Source: JBBKWJ01 sp037968895 (GTDB taxonomy: Bacteria; Actinomycetota; Acidimicrobiia; Acidimicrobiales; SZUA-35). Taken from it: 24,597 nucleotides of DNA. Below are positions 7,510-14,532 of the stretch, piece after piece; position 1 is the stretch's first letter, and every line of letters starts with the position of its first letter. The position numbers were made by a program, and so were the translations under genes. The stretch spans positions 1-24,597 of the forward strand of contig JBBKWJ010000099.1 in the NCBI GenBank assembly GCA_037968895.1, read 5' to 3'. The notes below the pieces were generated by a model, which searched no databases, was not told the origin of the DNA, and saw only the letters and a program-made list of their open reading frames with translations.

Positions 7510-7846
7510 GAACCACGCCTTGTTGAACCGATCACCAAGATAGCGCTGTGCTTGCGTTCGCTGTAATGATCATGGGCTCGAGCGCTGAGAGAATCAGGAG
7601 GCAACGCGTCACTCGGCAGAAGCCCATTCCGCCAGCCACTGCGCGAAACGATCGCCGACGGGGGTACGCCCCGCATTGTCGAAAAGCGCATAGCTAGGGT
7701 CCGAGACGGGTCGACACGAGACGAAGGGACACGAACTCACGTGGTCGTGGATTTCGCATGAACGTAGGGTCGGTCTGCAAATGGACAAGAAAGCGACCAC
7801 AAACGTGTCTGGCAGCCGCCGGCCGATCCCGGTATAGGTTTCACAG
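7510..7846. other. 337-bp stretch between divergent genes; one possible 43-aa frame
   Basis: The stretch separates the nitrilase-family gene (minus) from the PP2C-like gene (plus). The only protein-like signal is on the minus strand at 7609-7740: a GTG-initiated 43-codon frame containing DPSYALFDNAGRTPVGDRF and ending FAQWLAEWASAE, which reads like a real protein tail rather than random sequence. No ribosome site precedes the GTG and the frame stays open far upstream, antisense to the PP2C gene. It may be a small gene or a remnant. The rest shows nothing beyond a TATAGG hexamer just before the PP2C start. Confidence 0.3.
7833..7838 (+). promoter_or_regulatory. Possible -10 box for a leaderless PP2C-like transcript
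   Basis: TATAGG ends 8 bases before the ATG at 7847 and no purine-rich ribosome site lies between them. Transcription would therefore start at or next to the ATG. The matching -35 region is weak. Confidence 0.35.
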
Positions 7847-8671
7847 ATGGATTGGCATGTTGTTGAACAATTCGTTGAAGGCAAGTCTGACGCAGGCTGT
7901 GAAGATTCGATCGTGGTGGGAGAGCACTGCTTCGCCATCATCGACGGTGCAACGGACGAGACTGGCGCCCAATTCGGCGGTGTCAGTGGCGGTCGATTTG
8001 CGGCGGACGTTCTTTCCGCCGAAATCAAGAAGCTGCCGTCATCCATTGGGCCGAGGGCTTTCGCTGACCGCCTCACGGTTGCGCTGCGAGACGCAGTCGC
8101 ATCTGAGCACGGCCCGCTTGACGACGAAACAAGGTGGCCTGTTGCTAGCGTGATCGGCTTTTCACCAGCTGCCGGGGAAATCTGGCGGATAGGCGACTGC
8201 AACCTGGTGTTTGACGGTAAGGAATGGCCGGGGACGAAAGCCGTTGACGATGCTGCATACAGCTTCCGCGCCGTGATTAACGCAGCACATCTCGCCCGTG
8301 GAATGTCCCTCAATGAAGTGATCGCGACCGACCCGGGTTCCAAGGCCGCTAGACCGCTGCACAACCTCCAGCAACATCTTGCGAATATCGCCGGACCGTG
8401 GGGATTCGGCTGCATCAATGGTCGACACGTTCCCGACGACCTCATCGAAGTTATCCCGATCCCAGCAACGACACATGAGGTCGTACTCACTAGCGATGGC
8501 TATCTCGAACCTGCGATGAGTCTTGCTCGATCGGAGAGCCGGCTGAAGGAGCTGGTGAAAGCTGATCCAGCTGCGGTCGACGAGCTATGGCGAATTGGCA
8601 AGCCTTTTCGCGCTGGCTTCAACGCACCCGATGACCGTGCATACCTCCGGATTCGCTCCGACGCCAGCTGA
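7847..8671 (+). CDS. PP2C-like (PPM family) phosphatase
   Basis: The 274-aa protein keeps the metal-binding framework of PP2C Ser/Thr phosphatases. CEDSIVVG holds the first Asp (D20), FAIIDGATD the second metal site (D33-G34), GGVSGGRFAADV the following helix, EIWRIGDCNLVF the central strand, VVLTSDGYLE the late Asp-Gly and PDDRAYLRI the final Asp. It would dephosphorylate a protein or small phosphorylated target in the cytoplasm. No kinase gene is adjacent, so its partner is unknown. The divergent members of this family that begin with a short DW..E.F lead are poorly characterised. The start is the ATG at 7847, which lacks a ribosome site and may be leaderless. Confidence 0.82.
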   Translation: MDWHVVEQFVEGKSDAGCEDSIVVGEHCFAIIDGATDETGAQFGGVSGGRFAADVLSAEIKKLPSSIGPRAFADRLTVALRDAVASEHGPLDDETRWPVASVIGFSPAAGEIWRIGDCNLVFDGKEWPGTKAVDDAAYSFRAVINAAHLARGMSLNEVIATDPGSKAARPLHNLQQHLANIAGPWGFGCINGRHVPDDLIEVIPIPATTHEVVLTSDGYLEPAMSLARSESRLKELVKADPAAVDELWRIGKPFRAGFNAPDDRAYLRIRSDAS

Positions 8672-8837
8672 CATTCGCACGTTCTGTGGCGCTGGTGTAG
8701 CTGCGGACGCGTGACCGCCACCCGTAGTGACGGAAACGGGTCTTCTTCGCCTGTCACACCCCCTGAGTAGGCTTACTCGAGCGGAGCTCGAGCGGCACAC
8801 AATCGGCAGCCACTCGAAACGAAAGGCGGAACCTTCG

Positions 8838-9000
8838 ATGATCACAACCCTTTCAACAGTGTCAACCCGGTCGCCATTGGCGACCAAACTACGCGAAACC
8901 GCTGACGTCTGGGCCAAAAGCCAATACGAGTTAGTGGTCCTCGCAGCAGAGTTCGCAGACTCCGGCGAGTGGGTGCTCGTCGGTTTCGATCCTGGCGGAT
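8838..9000 (+). pseudogene. DUF222-HNH (13E12-like) gene, N-terminal remnant
   Basis: A start with AAAGGCGG upstream opens a frame beginning MITTLSTVSTRSPLATKL and continuing AKSQYELVVLAAEFADSGEW, the typical first helices of actinobacterial DUF222 proteins. The similarity stops around base 9000, after about 53 codons. The frame then runs on to 9128 with unrelated, Ser/Arg-rich sequence. The matching C-terminal HNH domain lies about 60 bases further on, in another frame. A complete gene would be over 1.2 kb, so roughly 250-300 internal codons are missing. Confidence 0.65.
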
Positions 9001-9060
9001 CGAAGCCCTCACCGCCTTTCGGCGCAGAGCGCCGAAACGCTCGGGCGTCGGTTGTAGTGG

Positions 9061-9399
9061 AGCTCGAGAGCTGTCGTACAAGGTCCACACTGGCCCAACG
9101 GCACACCTGTTCCGGCCAGTGTGCTTGACCGGATCGCCGACACAGCCACTATTCGGGCCATGATTCACGACGCGAACGGGAAGCCAATCAATGTGTCTGG
9201 TAAGCATCGGCATCCTACGTTGCGGCAGAAGTGGGTGGTGAAGGAACGCGATCGGGTGTGTGTCGATTGCGGACGTCGGGAGTTGCTGACGTTTGATCAT
9301 GTGACTGAGTTTGAGACGAGTCGACGAACGGTTGTTGATGAACTTGAGTTGCGTTGCGCTCCGTGTCATTGGAAACGGCATCCCTCTGGCAACAACTGA
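9061..9399 (+). pseudogene. DUF222-HNH (13E12-like) gene, C-terminal HNH remnant
   Basis: This frame (opened after a TAG at 9055) carries GPHWPNGTPVPASVLDRIAD, then TIRAMIHDANGKPINVSGKH and RHPTLRQKWVVKERD, the usual lead-in to the HNH nuclease of DUF222 proteins. The nuclease core is VCVDCGRRELLTFDHV followed by LELRCAPCHWKRH, with both Cys pairs and the catalytic His-like residues intact. Coding similarity therefore begins upstream of the first possible start (GTG at 9121). If translated from 9121 it would give a free 92-aa HNH domain. Given the N-terminal piece nearby in another frame, I read it as the 3' part of one gene that suffered an internal deletion and frameshift. Such genes occur in many scattered copies in actinobacteria. 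Confidence 0.7.
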
Positions 9400-9451
9400 G
9401 GGTGTGGTACGAATTCACTCGTTTCGCCCGGCATTGTGGGAAGCTGCTGTC

Positions 9452-9856
9452 GTGAGTACGCCCGAGCTAGACCGAATCCGATCGATCGCGCTCGCCCTGC
9501 CTGAGGTCAACGAGCGCCTTAGTCACGGCGCCCCGAGCTTCTTCTTCCGCGACAAGCGTCCCATCTGCTATTTCCATGGTTCCGACTTCGCTAGCGATGA
9601 GCGAGTCTCGATCTGGTGTCCTGCCCCACCGGGCGGGCAAGAATTGCTGATTGCGACCGACCCGCTCGTCTTCTTCGCGCCGACTCCTAGTTCGTCTGGA
9701 GTCTTCAGGGATTGGATCGGAGTCTTCCTCGACGAGAAAAACGGTTCCACTGTTGACTGGGATGACGTCGCGGATGTAGTCGAGGACGCCTTCCGGCTCG
9801 TCGCACCGAAGAAGCTGATTACCAAACTCGAAGGACGAAAAGCCAAAGACCAGTGA
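9452..9856 (+). CDS. YjbR/MmcQ-family protein
   Basis: The 134-aa protein has the CyaY-like fold family signature: a first helix LDRIRSIALALPEVNERLSHG, then PSFFFRDKRPICYF and repeated strands, ending in a helix DDVADVVEDAFRLVAPKKL. Members are called MmcQ/YjbR-like DNA-binding proteins, but no precise role is established. The GTG at 9452 is chosen because GGGAAG lies 8 bases upstream and the family similarity begins here; longer in-frame extensions upstream run into the HNH remnant in another frame. It stands alone, with a bulged stem-loop at 9879-9902 downstream. Confidence 0.82.
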   Translation: MSTPELDRIRSIALALPEVNERLSHGAPSFFFRDKRPICYFHGSDFASDERVSIWCPAPPGGQELLIATDPLVFFAPTPSSSGVFRDWIGVFLDEKNGSTVDWDDVADVVEDAFRLVAPKKLITKLEGRKAKDQ

Positions 9857-9878
9857 GCTAGCTATGGCGGATCGTTCA

Positions 9879-9902
9879 AGGTAAGGCTGAAGGAGCCTAC
9901 CT
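9879..9902 (+). terminator. Possible terminator-like stem-loop after the YjbR-like gene
   Basis: AGGTA(A)GGCT pairs with AGCCTACCT around a GAAGG loop, with one bulged A. It begins 23 bases after the stop codon. There is no T-tract, so it may be a weak or factor-assisted terminator, or a chance structure. Confidence 0.3.
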
Positions 9903-9988
9903 GTCAGGTAATGGTGGCTTGGTGCTCTTCCGTCCACAATGGACGTTGCTGGCGCCGTCAGGTTCGTCAGGCCAACGACTGAGGTGAA

Positions 9989-10405
9989 ATGCAGACGGAG
10001 ATGAACGAGTCCATCGGTGTGATCCGGTCGTACTGCGATGCCTGGATAGCCGGCGACACCATGGCTGTGGTGGCGATGTACCACGACGATCTCACCCTCG
10101 AATGGCCCGGGCGGCACCGCCTCGCAGGGACACACTCTGGTCAGCAGGCATCGATTAAAGCGCTGCTCGATCTCCAGGCCATCACGAATCGCGTCCCCAC
10201 CAAGATCGTGCAAGTTCTGGGAGGTCCAGAATCAGTGATCGCGATTGTTGTTGAGCGATGGACAGCGCCGGGCGACCCGTCGGAAACCCTCGAGCACACG
10301 CGTGCGCTCGAATTCACCGTTCAGGACAACCAGTTGCACACCTGTCGGATCTTCGAGACGGCCCAACGTGAGATCGACGATTGGATCTTCCGACAGTCAG
10401 ACTGA
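9989..10405 (+). CDS. SnoaL-like/NTF2-fold protein
   Basis: The 138-aa protein has the cone-shaped NTF2 fold pattern of SnoaL-like proteins: an opening helix VIRSYCDAWIAGDTMAVVAMYHDDLTLEW, a His/Asp-containing pocket loop (GRHRLAGTHSG) and alternating strands ending in HTCRIFETAQREIDDWI. Such proteins are isomerases, hydrolases or ligand binders with many substrates; no specific reaction is indicated. The ATG at 9989 directly abuts GAGGTGAA, so the in-frame ATG at 10001 is an alternative start. It appears to be a single-gene unit pointing toward a convergent membrane-protein gene. Confidence 0.78.
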   Translation: MQTEMNESIGVIRSYCDAWIAGDTMAVVAMYHDDLTLEWPGRHRLAGTHSGQQASIKALLDLQAITNRVPTKIVQVLGGPESVIAIVVERWTAPGDPSETLEHTRALEFTVQDNQLHTCRIFETAQREIDDWIFRQSD

Positions 10406-10436
10406 TGTACCGTTTCTGACGACGACAGAGAGAACC

Positions 10437-11126
10437 TTATGTATGCAAACTCATGGTCGCTCGAGTCGTGACCTCGTTGATTCCTTGTCGTTTCGTTGAC
10501 GTCGCAACGAAGGCGACGACTACGACCCAGATCGGGAAGCTGAGGAATGGAGCGAAACCGGCAGGTCCGAGCGGAGCCATGACGCCGAGCACGACTGATA
10601 CAACCGCGAGCCAGCGGGGTAGTGCGCCACTCCGATAGGCGCTAAGGCCAGTGGCGATCAGTATGCACGAGAGCCCGAGCATCGCAGTGACGAAGTTGTT
10701 GCCGTCTGCGATGTTGAGCGTGCGAGTGATCACCGGATCACCGCTGGCGATGCCGTCTTGCACGGCCCTTGCCGAGCTGACGAAGATACTCAGGGTCAAT
10801 GCCTGGAGGATGGTCCCGGCGAACGCAACATCAGGAAGCCATCCCGGATCGGAAGTTTTCGATCGCAGCATCTGACGCAACCACCCGCCGAAAAAGACCA
10901 GCACGATCGCGGCAATTATCAGTGCCGTTCCGGTTGCGAACTGAGCGCCATCGCTTACTGCGTGATTGGCGATGACATCCGCACCAGAGGTTTCAGGTTC
11001 GGCCCCCGGGTCGCTCGCAGCAAATGCCGCTACGAACAAAGCGGCGAACGCGAGAGCAAGGGACGGAGCGAGCCAGGACCTGGATTGGGCTTGGCTCGAT
11101 TGTTCGACTATCTGAGCTGTGGACAT
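10437..11126 (-). CDS. Hypothetical multi-pass membrane protein (DUF4386-like)
   Basis: The 229-aa protein shows about six hydrophobic segments: SLALAFAALFVAAFAAS near the N-terminus, GTALIIAAIVLVFFGGWL, AGTILQALTLSIFVSS, FVTAMLGLSCILIATGL, WLAVVSVVLGVMAPLG and FPIWVVVVAFVATS. Loops carry Asp/Ser-rich stretches. It resembles DUF4386-like actinobacterial membrane proteins with no known function. The ATG at 11126 is fixed by a perfect AGGAGG 6 bases upstream; the frame is open further upstream but that extension does not look like protein. It diverges from a histidine kinase gene, with which it shares a 147-bp control region, so it may be a target of that two-component system. Confidence 0.8.
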   Translation of the reverse strand: MSTAQIVEQSSQAQSRSWLAPSLALAFAALFVAAFAASDPGAEPETSGADVIANHAVSDGAQFATGTALIIAAIVLVFFGGWLRQMLRSKTSDPGWLPDVAFAGTILQALTLSIFVSSARAVQDGIASGDPVITRTLNIADGNNFVTAMLGLSCILIATGLSAYRSGALPRWLAVVSVVLGVMAPLGPAGFAPFLSFPIWVVVVAFVATSTKRQGINEVTTRATMSLHT

Positions 11127-11222
11127 TCGTCCTCCTTGGGTTTTGCGTCTTCGGTGAAGTCGCTTAGGTCGATGATGCGCCGCTGCTGGCCGATCTTCAT
11201 CGGAGCAGGCTCCAATACAGGT

Positions 11223-11240
11223 CTCGGTGCTAGCACCGAG
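11223..11240. promoter_or_regulatory. Perfect 18-bp palindrome in the divergent control region
   Basis: CTCGGTGCTAGCACCGAG reads the same on both strands with no loop. It lies 33 bases before the histidine kinase start and 96 bases before the divergent membrane-protein start. A dimeric regulator, for example the cognate LuxR/NarL-type response regulator, could bind here. As RNA it would be a hairpin with a very tight turn, so a DNA operator is the better reading. Confidence 0.55.
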
Positions 11241-11273
11241 GCGCTCCAGCCGTTTCGGCGCGAGAATGGCCGA

Positions 11274-13301
11274 ATGCACATGAGGTGGTCGGACCATTTC
11301 GTCGAACAACGTGTGGTGCGTCGCGTTGTCGTCCTGACTGCTCTCCTCGACTTGGTGTGCTTTGTGCTGGGGTTCGTGTTCGAGGTGCACTTGCGTGCCG
11401 TGGGAAGAAGTGATCTCGGTTCGGTGCCAGAGGGACTCCTGGGTCTCTCAATGGTGGCTACGACGTGGGTTGTAGGAGCGACCCTGGCGAGAGGCCGGCC
11501 GGAACACCCGGTTGGTTGGCTCTTCCTTGCGCTTGGTTCGAGTATTGCCGTGGCTGCTCCTCTCGACTTATACGCGACACAGGGCGTTTTGGTCGCTGCA
11601 GAACCTTGGCCGGCGGCCTCATTTGTGGCCGTGGCGGCGTCCCTGGTTTTCGTGCCTTGGCTTGTGCTGATCGCACTGATCCTGCACCTCACACCGACAG
11701 GAATGCCGCTGCAGCGCGGCTTTGCATTCATGATGCGCGCAACTGTGGTTGCTGGGGTTGCCGCGATGGGGTTCGGAATTCTCGCCAACCGTAGACTTGA
11801 TCCTCCGCTCGATCAGGTGTCGAATCCCTTAGCGGCCGGTTCGATGGCCGACAGTTTTCGTGTGGCTGCATCGCTCGCCGTGGCGGTCGTCGGGATCGGT
11901 GTGCTGGCAGCGGCCGCGTCGCTAGCGTTGCGCTTTCGACGGGCCGTCGGAATCGAGCGACTCCAGCTGCGATGGCTGTCAATCATCGCTTCGCCCGTGG
12001 CGATACTTATGCTTGCCGCCTTCGTTCCCGGGCACACTCGTCTCGACTACTCGCCCCTCGTTCCGACAGCTGGAATCGTGCTGCTCCTTGCGGTCGCGAC
12101 CGGTCTGGCTGTTCATCGATATCGTTTGTACGACGTCGAGCGCATACTCAGCCGAACGCTCACGTACAGCGTCTTGTCTGCGTTGATCGTTGGAGTTTTT
12201 CTCGCCGTGGGCGTACTGGCAGGTGCAGTATTCGGTCGCTACGAGGAAGGGACGCGAGTGTCGGCCGCGATCGCCACGCTGTGCGCGGTTGGGATCGCCG
12301 AACCGGGTCGACGGCGGCTGCAGAACATGCTCGACCGACGGTTCGATCGACGTCGCTACGGCGCCCTCTCGGTTGTGCGTCGTTACCTTGACGCGCCGGG
12401 ACCAGTGGCCGACATCCAGGCCGTGTTGAGGGAAGCGCTCGGAGACGATTCGCTAGAGATCAGCTATCCGCTCCTAGCGGACGGCTCAGGCTCGACGCAG
12501 TGGGTGACTGCATCGGGTCTTGCCGCAACTGAGGCCCCGATGTCAGTCGATGTGCTTCGGGGAGAGCGCCTGGTAGCGCGCGTGACGTATTCACAGATGG
12601 TTATCGGTCCCGAGGTTGCGAGTGCGGTGTATCGAGCGGCGGCGAGCGAGCTCGATAACGCCGGGCTGCGGGCGCTCGTCGCGCTCCAGCTGGTAGAGGT
12701 GCAGCAGTCACGGGCCCGGCTAGCTGCCGGGCAGTACGAGGAGAGATGTCGGATCGAGCGCAATCTGCATGATGGCGCCCAGCAACGGCTGTTGGCCCTG
12801 GCGTTGCAGCTTCAGGCTGCGTCGGTGAATGGCAATGAGCAGAGGATGAAGGATGCTATTGACGTTGGAATCAAAGAGGTTCGTTGCGCGATTGTCGATC
12901 TGCGCAGTCTCGCCAATGGTCTCCGTCCGACGGTATTGAGCGATGGTGGTTTGCGCGGAGCACTTGAGGATCTTGCGGATCGAAACGCGCTGCACGTGAC
13001 CATGGATTCCTGTTTGGACGGACTTGCGCCAGACCTCGAGGAAACGGCTTGGTTCATCATCTGTGAAGCCGTTGCGAACGCACAGAAACACAGTGCGGCA
13101 GACACCATCGACATAACCGCCCACCGTCATGACGGCGTGTTTGAGGTTGCCGTCTTCGATAACGGTTGCGGCGGCGCAGACGCAGACGGTCATGGCCTGC
13201 GCGGCCTTCGCGATCGCGCCGAGGCGGTCGGCGGCTCGCTCGTAGTTCGCCGCGCCGCAGCGGGTGGGACTGTTGTGGAGGCGGTGTTGCCGTGCGGGTA
13301 G
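11274..13301 (+). CDS. NarL-type sensor histidine kinase with nine-helix membrane domain
   Basis: This is the sensor of a two-component pair. From the ATG at 11274 it is 675 aa; ATG 11280 is two codons further in. About nine hydrophobic helices fill roughly the first 330 residues, from VVVLTALLDLVCFVLGFVF to SALIVGVFLAVGVLAGAVF, so the input is probably in or near the membrane. A linker with LQNMLDRRFDRRRYGA follows. The HisKA_3 phospho-acceptor is His497 (counted from 11280) in ERNLHDGAQQRLLALALQLQ. The HATPase domain shows the N box EAVANAQKH (N600) and DNGCGGAD with GHGLRGLRDRA. Its last codons overlap the response-regulator gene by 10 bases. A candidate operator palindrome lies just upstream. 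The signal is unknown. Confidence 0.9.
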   Translation: MHMRWSDHFVEQRVVRRVVVLTALLDLVCFVLGFVFEVHLRAVGRSDLGSVPEGLLGLSMVATTWVVGATLARGRPEHPVGWLFLALGSSIAVAAPLDLYATQGVLVAAEPWPAASFVAVAASLVFVPWLVLIALILHLTPTGMPLQRGFAFMMRATVVAGVAAMGFGILANRRLDPPLDQVSNPLAAGSMADSFRVAASLAVAVVGIGVLAAAASLALRFRRAVGIERLQLRWLSIIASPVAILMLAAFVPGHTRLDYSPLVPTAGIVLLLAVATGLAVHRYRLYDVERILSRTLTYSVLSALIVGVFLAVGVLAGAVFGRYEEGTRVSAAIATLCAVGIAEPGRRRLQNMLDRRFDRRRYGALSVVRRYLDAPGPVADIQAVLREALGDDSLEISYPLLADGSGSTQWVTASGLAATEAPMSVDVLRGERLVARVTYSQMVIGPEVASAVYRAAASELDNAGLRALVALQLVEVQQSRARLAAGQYEERCRIERNLHDGAQQRLLALALQLQAASVNGNEQRMKDAIDVGIKEVRCAIVDLRSLANGLRPTVLSDGGLRGALEDLADRNALHVTMDSCLDGLAPDLEETAWFIICEAVANAQKHSAADTIDITAHRHDGVFEVAVFDNGCGGADADGHGLRGLRDRAEAVGGSLVVRRAAAGGTVVEAVLPCG

Positions 13302-13936
13302 TGATTGCCGATGATTCGATGCTGCTACGCGAGGGCCTGGCGCGTTTGCTCGTCGAAGGGGGCGTTGACGTCGCATCGATCGTCGAAGGAACAGCCGAGC
13401 TGATGGAGGCGGTGGCCAAGTTCGATCCCGATGTCGCCATTGTCGACATTCGGATGGCTCCCACCTTCACCCATGAAGGTGCGGAGGCGGCGCTAAGGCT
13501 CAAGAGGGATCGACCTGAGCTTGCCATCTTGTTGCTATCGCAATCTCTCGAGCGTCGATTCGCCGCACAGCTGGCGCAAGATCACCCGAACGGATTCGGT
13601 TACCTGCTCAAAGACAGGGTCCTCGACATTGCCCACCTGATCAGTGCGCTTGAAACACTTGTCGAAGGGGGCACCGTTCTCGATCCCGAGGTCGTTGCCC
13701 ATCTGTTGGGGCGCCGCTCTCGTAACGCGCAGCTCGCCCGGCTGACGCCGCGTGAACGAGATGTCGTTGCGTTGCTCGCCGAGGGACGCTCTAACGCTGC
13801 AATCAGCCGCTTGCTGAACGTCAATGAGAAGACCGTGAATACGCACATCTCGTCGGTGTTTTCCAAGCTCGATCTACATCAGAGCGACAATGATCACCGT
13901 CGTGTGCTCACTGTGCTCGCGTGGCTCTCCGAATAG
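13292..13936 (+). CDS. LuxR/NarL-type response regulator
   Basis: This is the DNA-binding partner of the kinase encoded just before it. The receiver domain has the acidic pair ADD (6-8), phospho-acceptor D52 in VAIVDIRM, a switch Ser in LLSQS and K107 in GYLLKDRV. The C-terminal HTH is LTPRERDVVALLAEGRSNAA followed by SRLLNVNEKTVNTHISSVFSKL. At 214 aa the length is normal. The GTG at 13292 overlaps the kinase stop by 10 bases and is preceded by GGAGG at a 10-base spacing, so the pair is coupled. The D52 loop is slightly longer than usual (MAPTFTHEG), which is common in this branch. It probably acts on the 18-bp palindrome upstream of the kinase, but that is untested. Confidence 0.92.
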   Translation: MRVVIADDSMLLREGLARLLVEGGVDVASIVEGTAELMEAVAKFDPDVAIVDIRMAPTFTHEGAEAALRLKRDRPELAILLLSQSLERRFAAQLAQDHPNGFGYLLKDRVLDIAHLISALETLVEGGTVLDPEVVAHLLGRRSRNAQLARLTPRERDVVALLAEGRSNAAISRLLNVNEKTVNTHISSVFSKLDLHQSDNDHRRVLTVLAWLSE

Positions 13937-13971
13937 TGGATGGCCGATCAGGTAGCACGTTTCAGTCTGAG

Positions 13972-13977
13972 TAATAC
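13972..13977 (+). promoter_or_regulatory. Possible -10 box for the AhpD-like selenoprotein candidate
   Basis: TAATAC ends 7 bases before the ATG at 13985, where no ribosome site is visible. Transcription would begin at the start codon and give a leaderless message. No good -35 match is seen. Confidence 0.4.
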
Positions 13978-13984
13978 TGTCGCA

Positions 13985-14455
13985 ATGAAGAGTCGACCGA
14001 AGTTATCGGGATCGCCGCTTGCTTATAGCTTGGCCCAAGTCGAGGGGACCGCCGACGCATTCAATGCATTCGGCAAAGCGCTCTGGTCGACCGACGGCGC
14101 CGTGTCCCCGCTCATCAAAGAACTTGTGTTCATACGAACATCCATCATCAATCAGTGCGTTACTTGACTGAGCTCGCATGTTGTCTCGTCGAGACAACGA
14201 GGGGTTTCAGAAGAACAGATCGAGGCACTCGATGACCCATCACGATGGCCCGATGCCTTTGATGAAAAGGAATTGCTCGTATTGCAGCTCACCGACGCAT
14301 CTGCAACTGAAAGTCACCAACTTGACGACAAGCTAGTTACCTCGTTGCGAGCTCACTTCAATGAGACAGAGCGGGCCGAGCTCGCCTTGGTCATCGGCCA
14401 CGCCCACTTGTGCAACCTGGTTGGCAACGTGGCTAAGCAGATCCTTGGCCCTTAG
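13985..14455 (+). CDS. AhpD/CMD-family peroxidase-like protein; candidate selenoprotein with in-frame UGA (Sec61)
   Basis: One frame runs from ATG 13985 to TAG 14455, broken only by a TGA at 14165-14167. Read through, it gives a 156-aa member of the AhpD/carboxymuconolactone decarboxylase family: opening PLAYSLAQVEGTADAFNAFG, core KELVFIRTSIINQ, then C58-V-T-[UGA61]-LSSH65, then GVSEEQIEALDD and a C-terminal helix ERAELALVIGHAHLCNLVGN. In M. tuberculosis AhpD the active residues are Glu118, Cys130, Cys133 and His137; here Glu46, Cys58, UGA61 and His65 keep exactly those spacings. UGA thus replaces the catalytic second Cys. A hairpin of bacterial SECIS type follows. An upstream in-frame ATG at 13940 is possible. 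The alternative is a pseudogene with one nonsense mutation. No sel genes are in the window. Confidence 0.72.
14168..14210 (+). promoter_or_regulatory. Candidate bacterial SECIS element
   Basis: Immediately after the TGA, GTTGTCTC-GTC-GAGACAAC (14180-14198) forms a perfect 8-bp stem with a GUC loop. The loop G is 21 bases past the UGA, much as in E. coli fdhF, where a GGUCU loop sits 19-23 bases past it. Weaker outer pairings are CUC/GAG and CUGA/UCAG. In the protein frame the arms use AGA for Arg, unusual in this GC-rich DNA, which suggests selection on RNA shape. SelB is known to recognise such loops. Confidence 0.65.
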
Positions 14456-14532
14456 CGTTCAGCAGTTTGCGATTGGACCCCGCGCGTTCGTCCGTCTAGA
14501 ACTACTGCTCGAACCATGAAGGGCAATTCCGA

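Noticed and set aside
7506..7691. Minus-strand 61-codon frame overlapping the nitrilase start as ATGA
   Set aside because: The encoded sequence is low in protein character and has no ribosome site; the overlap is likely chance.
9055..9057. In-frame stop in the HNH remnant as another recoding site
   Set aside because: It is TAG, not TGA, the upstream sequence has no family similarity, and the gene is frameshifted anyway.
10758..11273. Long N-terminal extension of the histidine kinase
   Set aside because: The frame is open but its sequence is antisense to the divergent membrane-protein gene and does not look like protein; kinase similarity starts at 11274/11280.
13166..13291. Upstream extension of the response regulator
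   Set aside because: It lies inside the kinase ATPase domain in another frame and is Arg-rich nonsense; the GTG at 13292 has a GGAGG site.
14273..14455. Separate 60-codon reading frame
   Set aside because: It is in the same frame as the AhpD-like gene and continues its family sequence after the TGA, so it is the second half of that gene.
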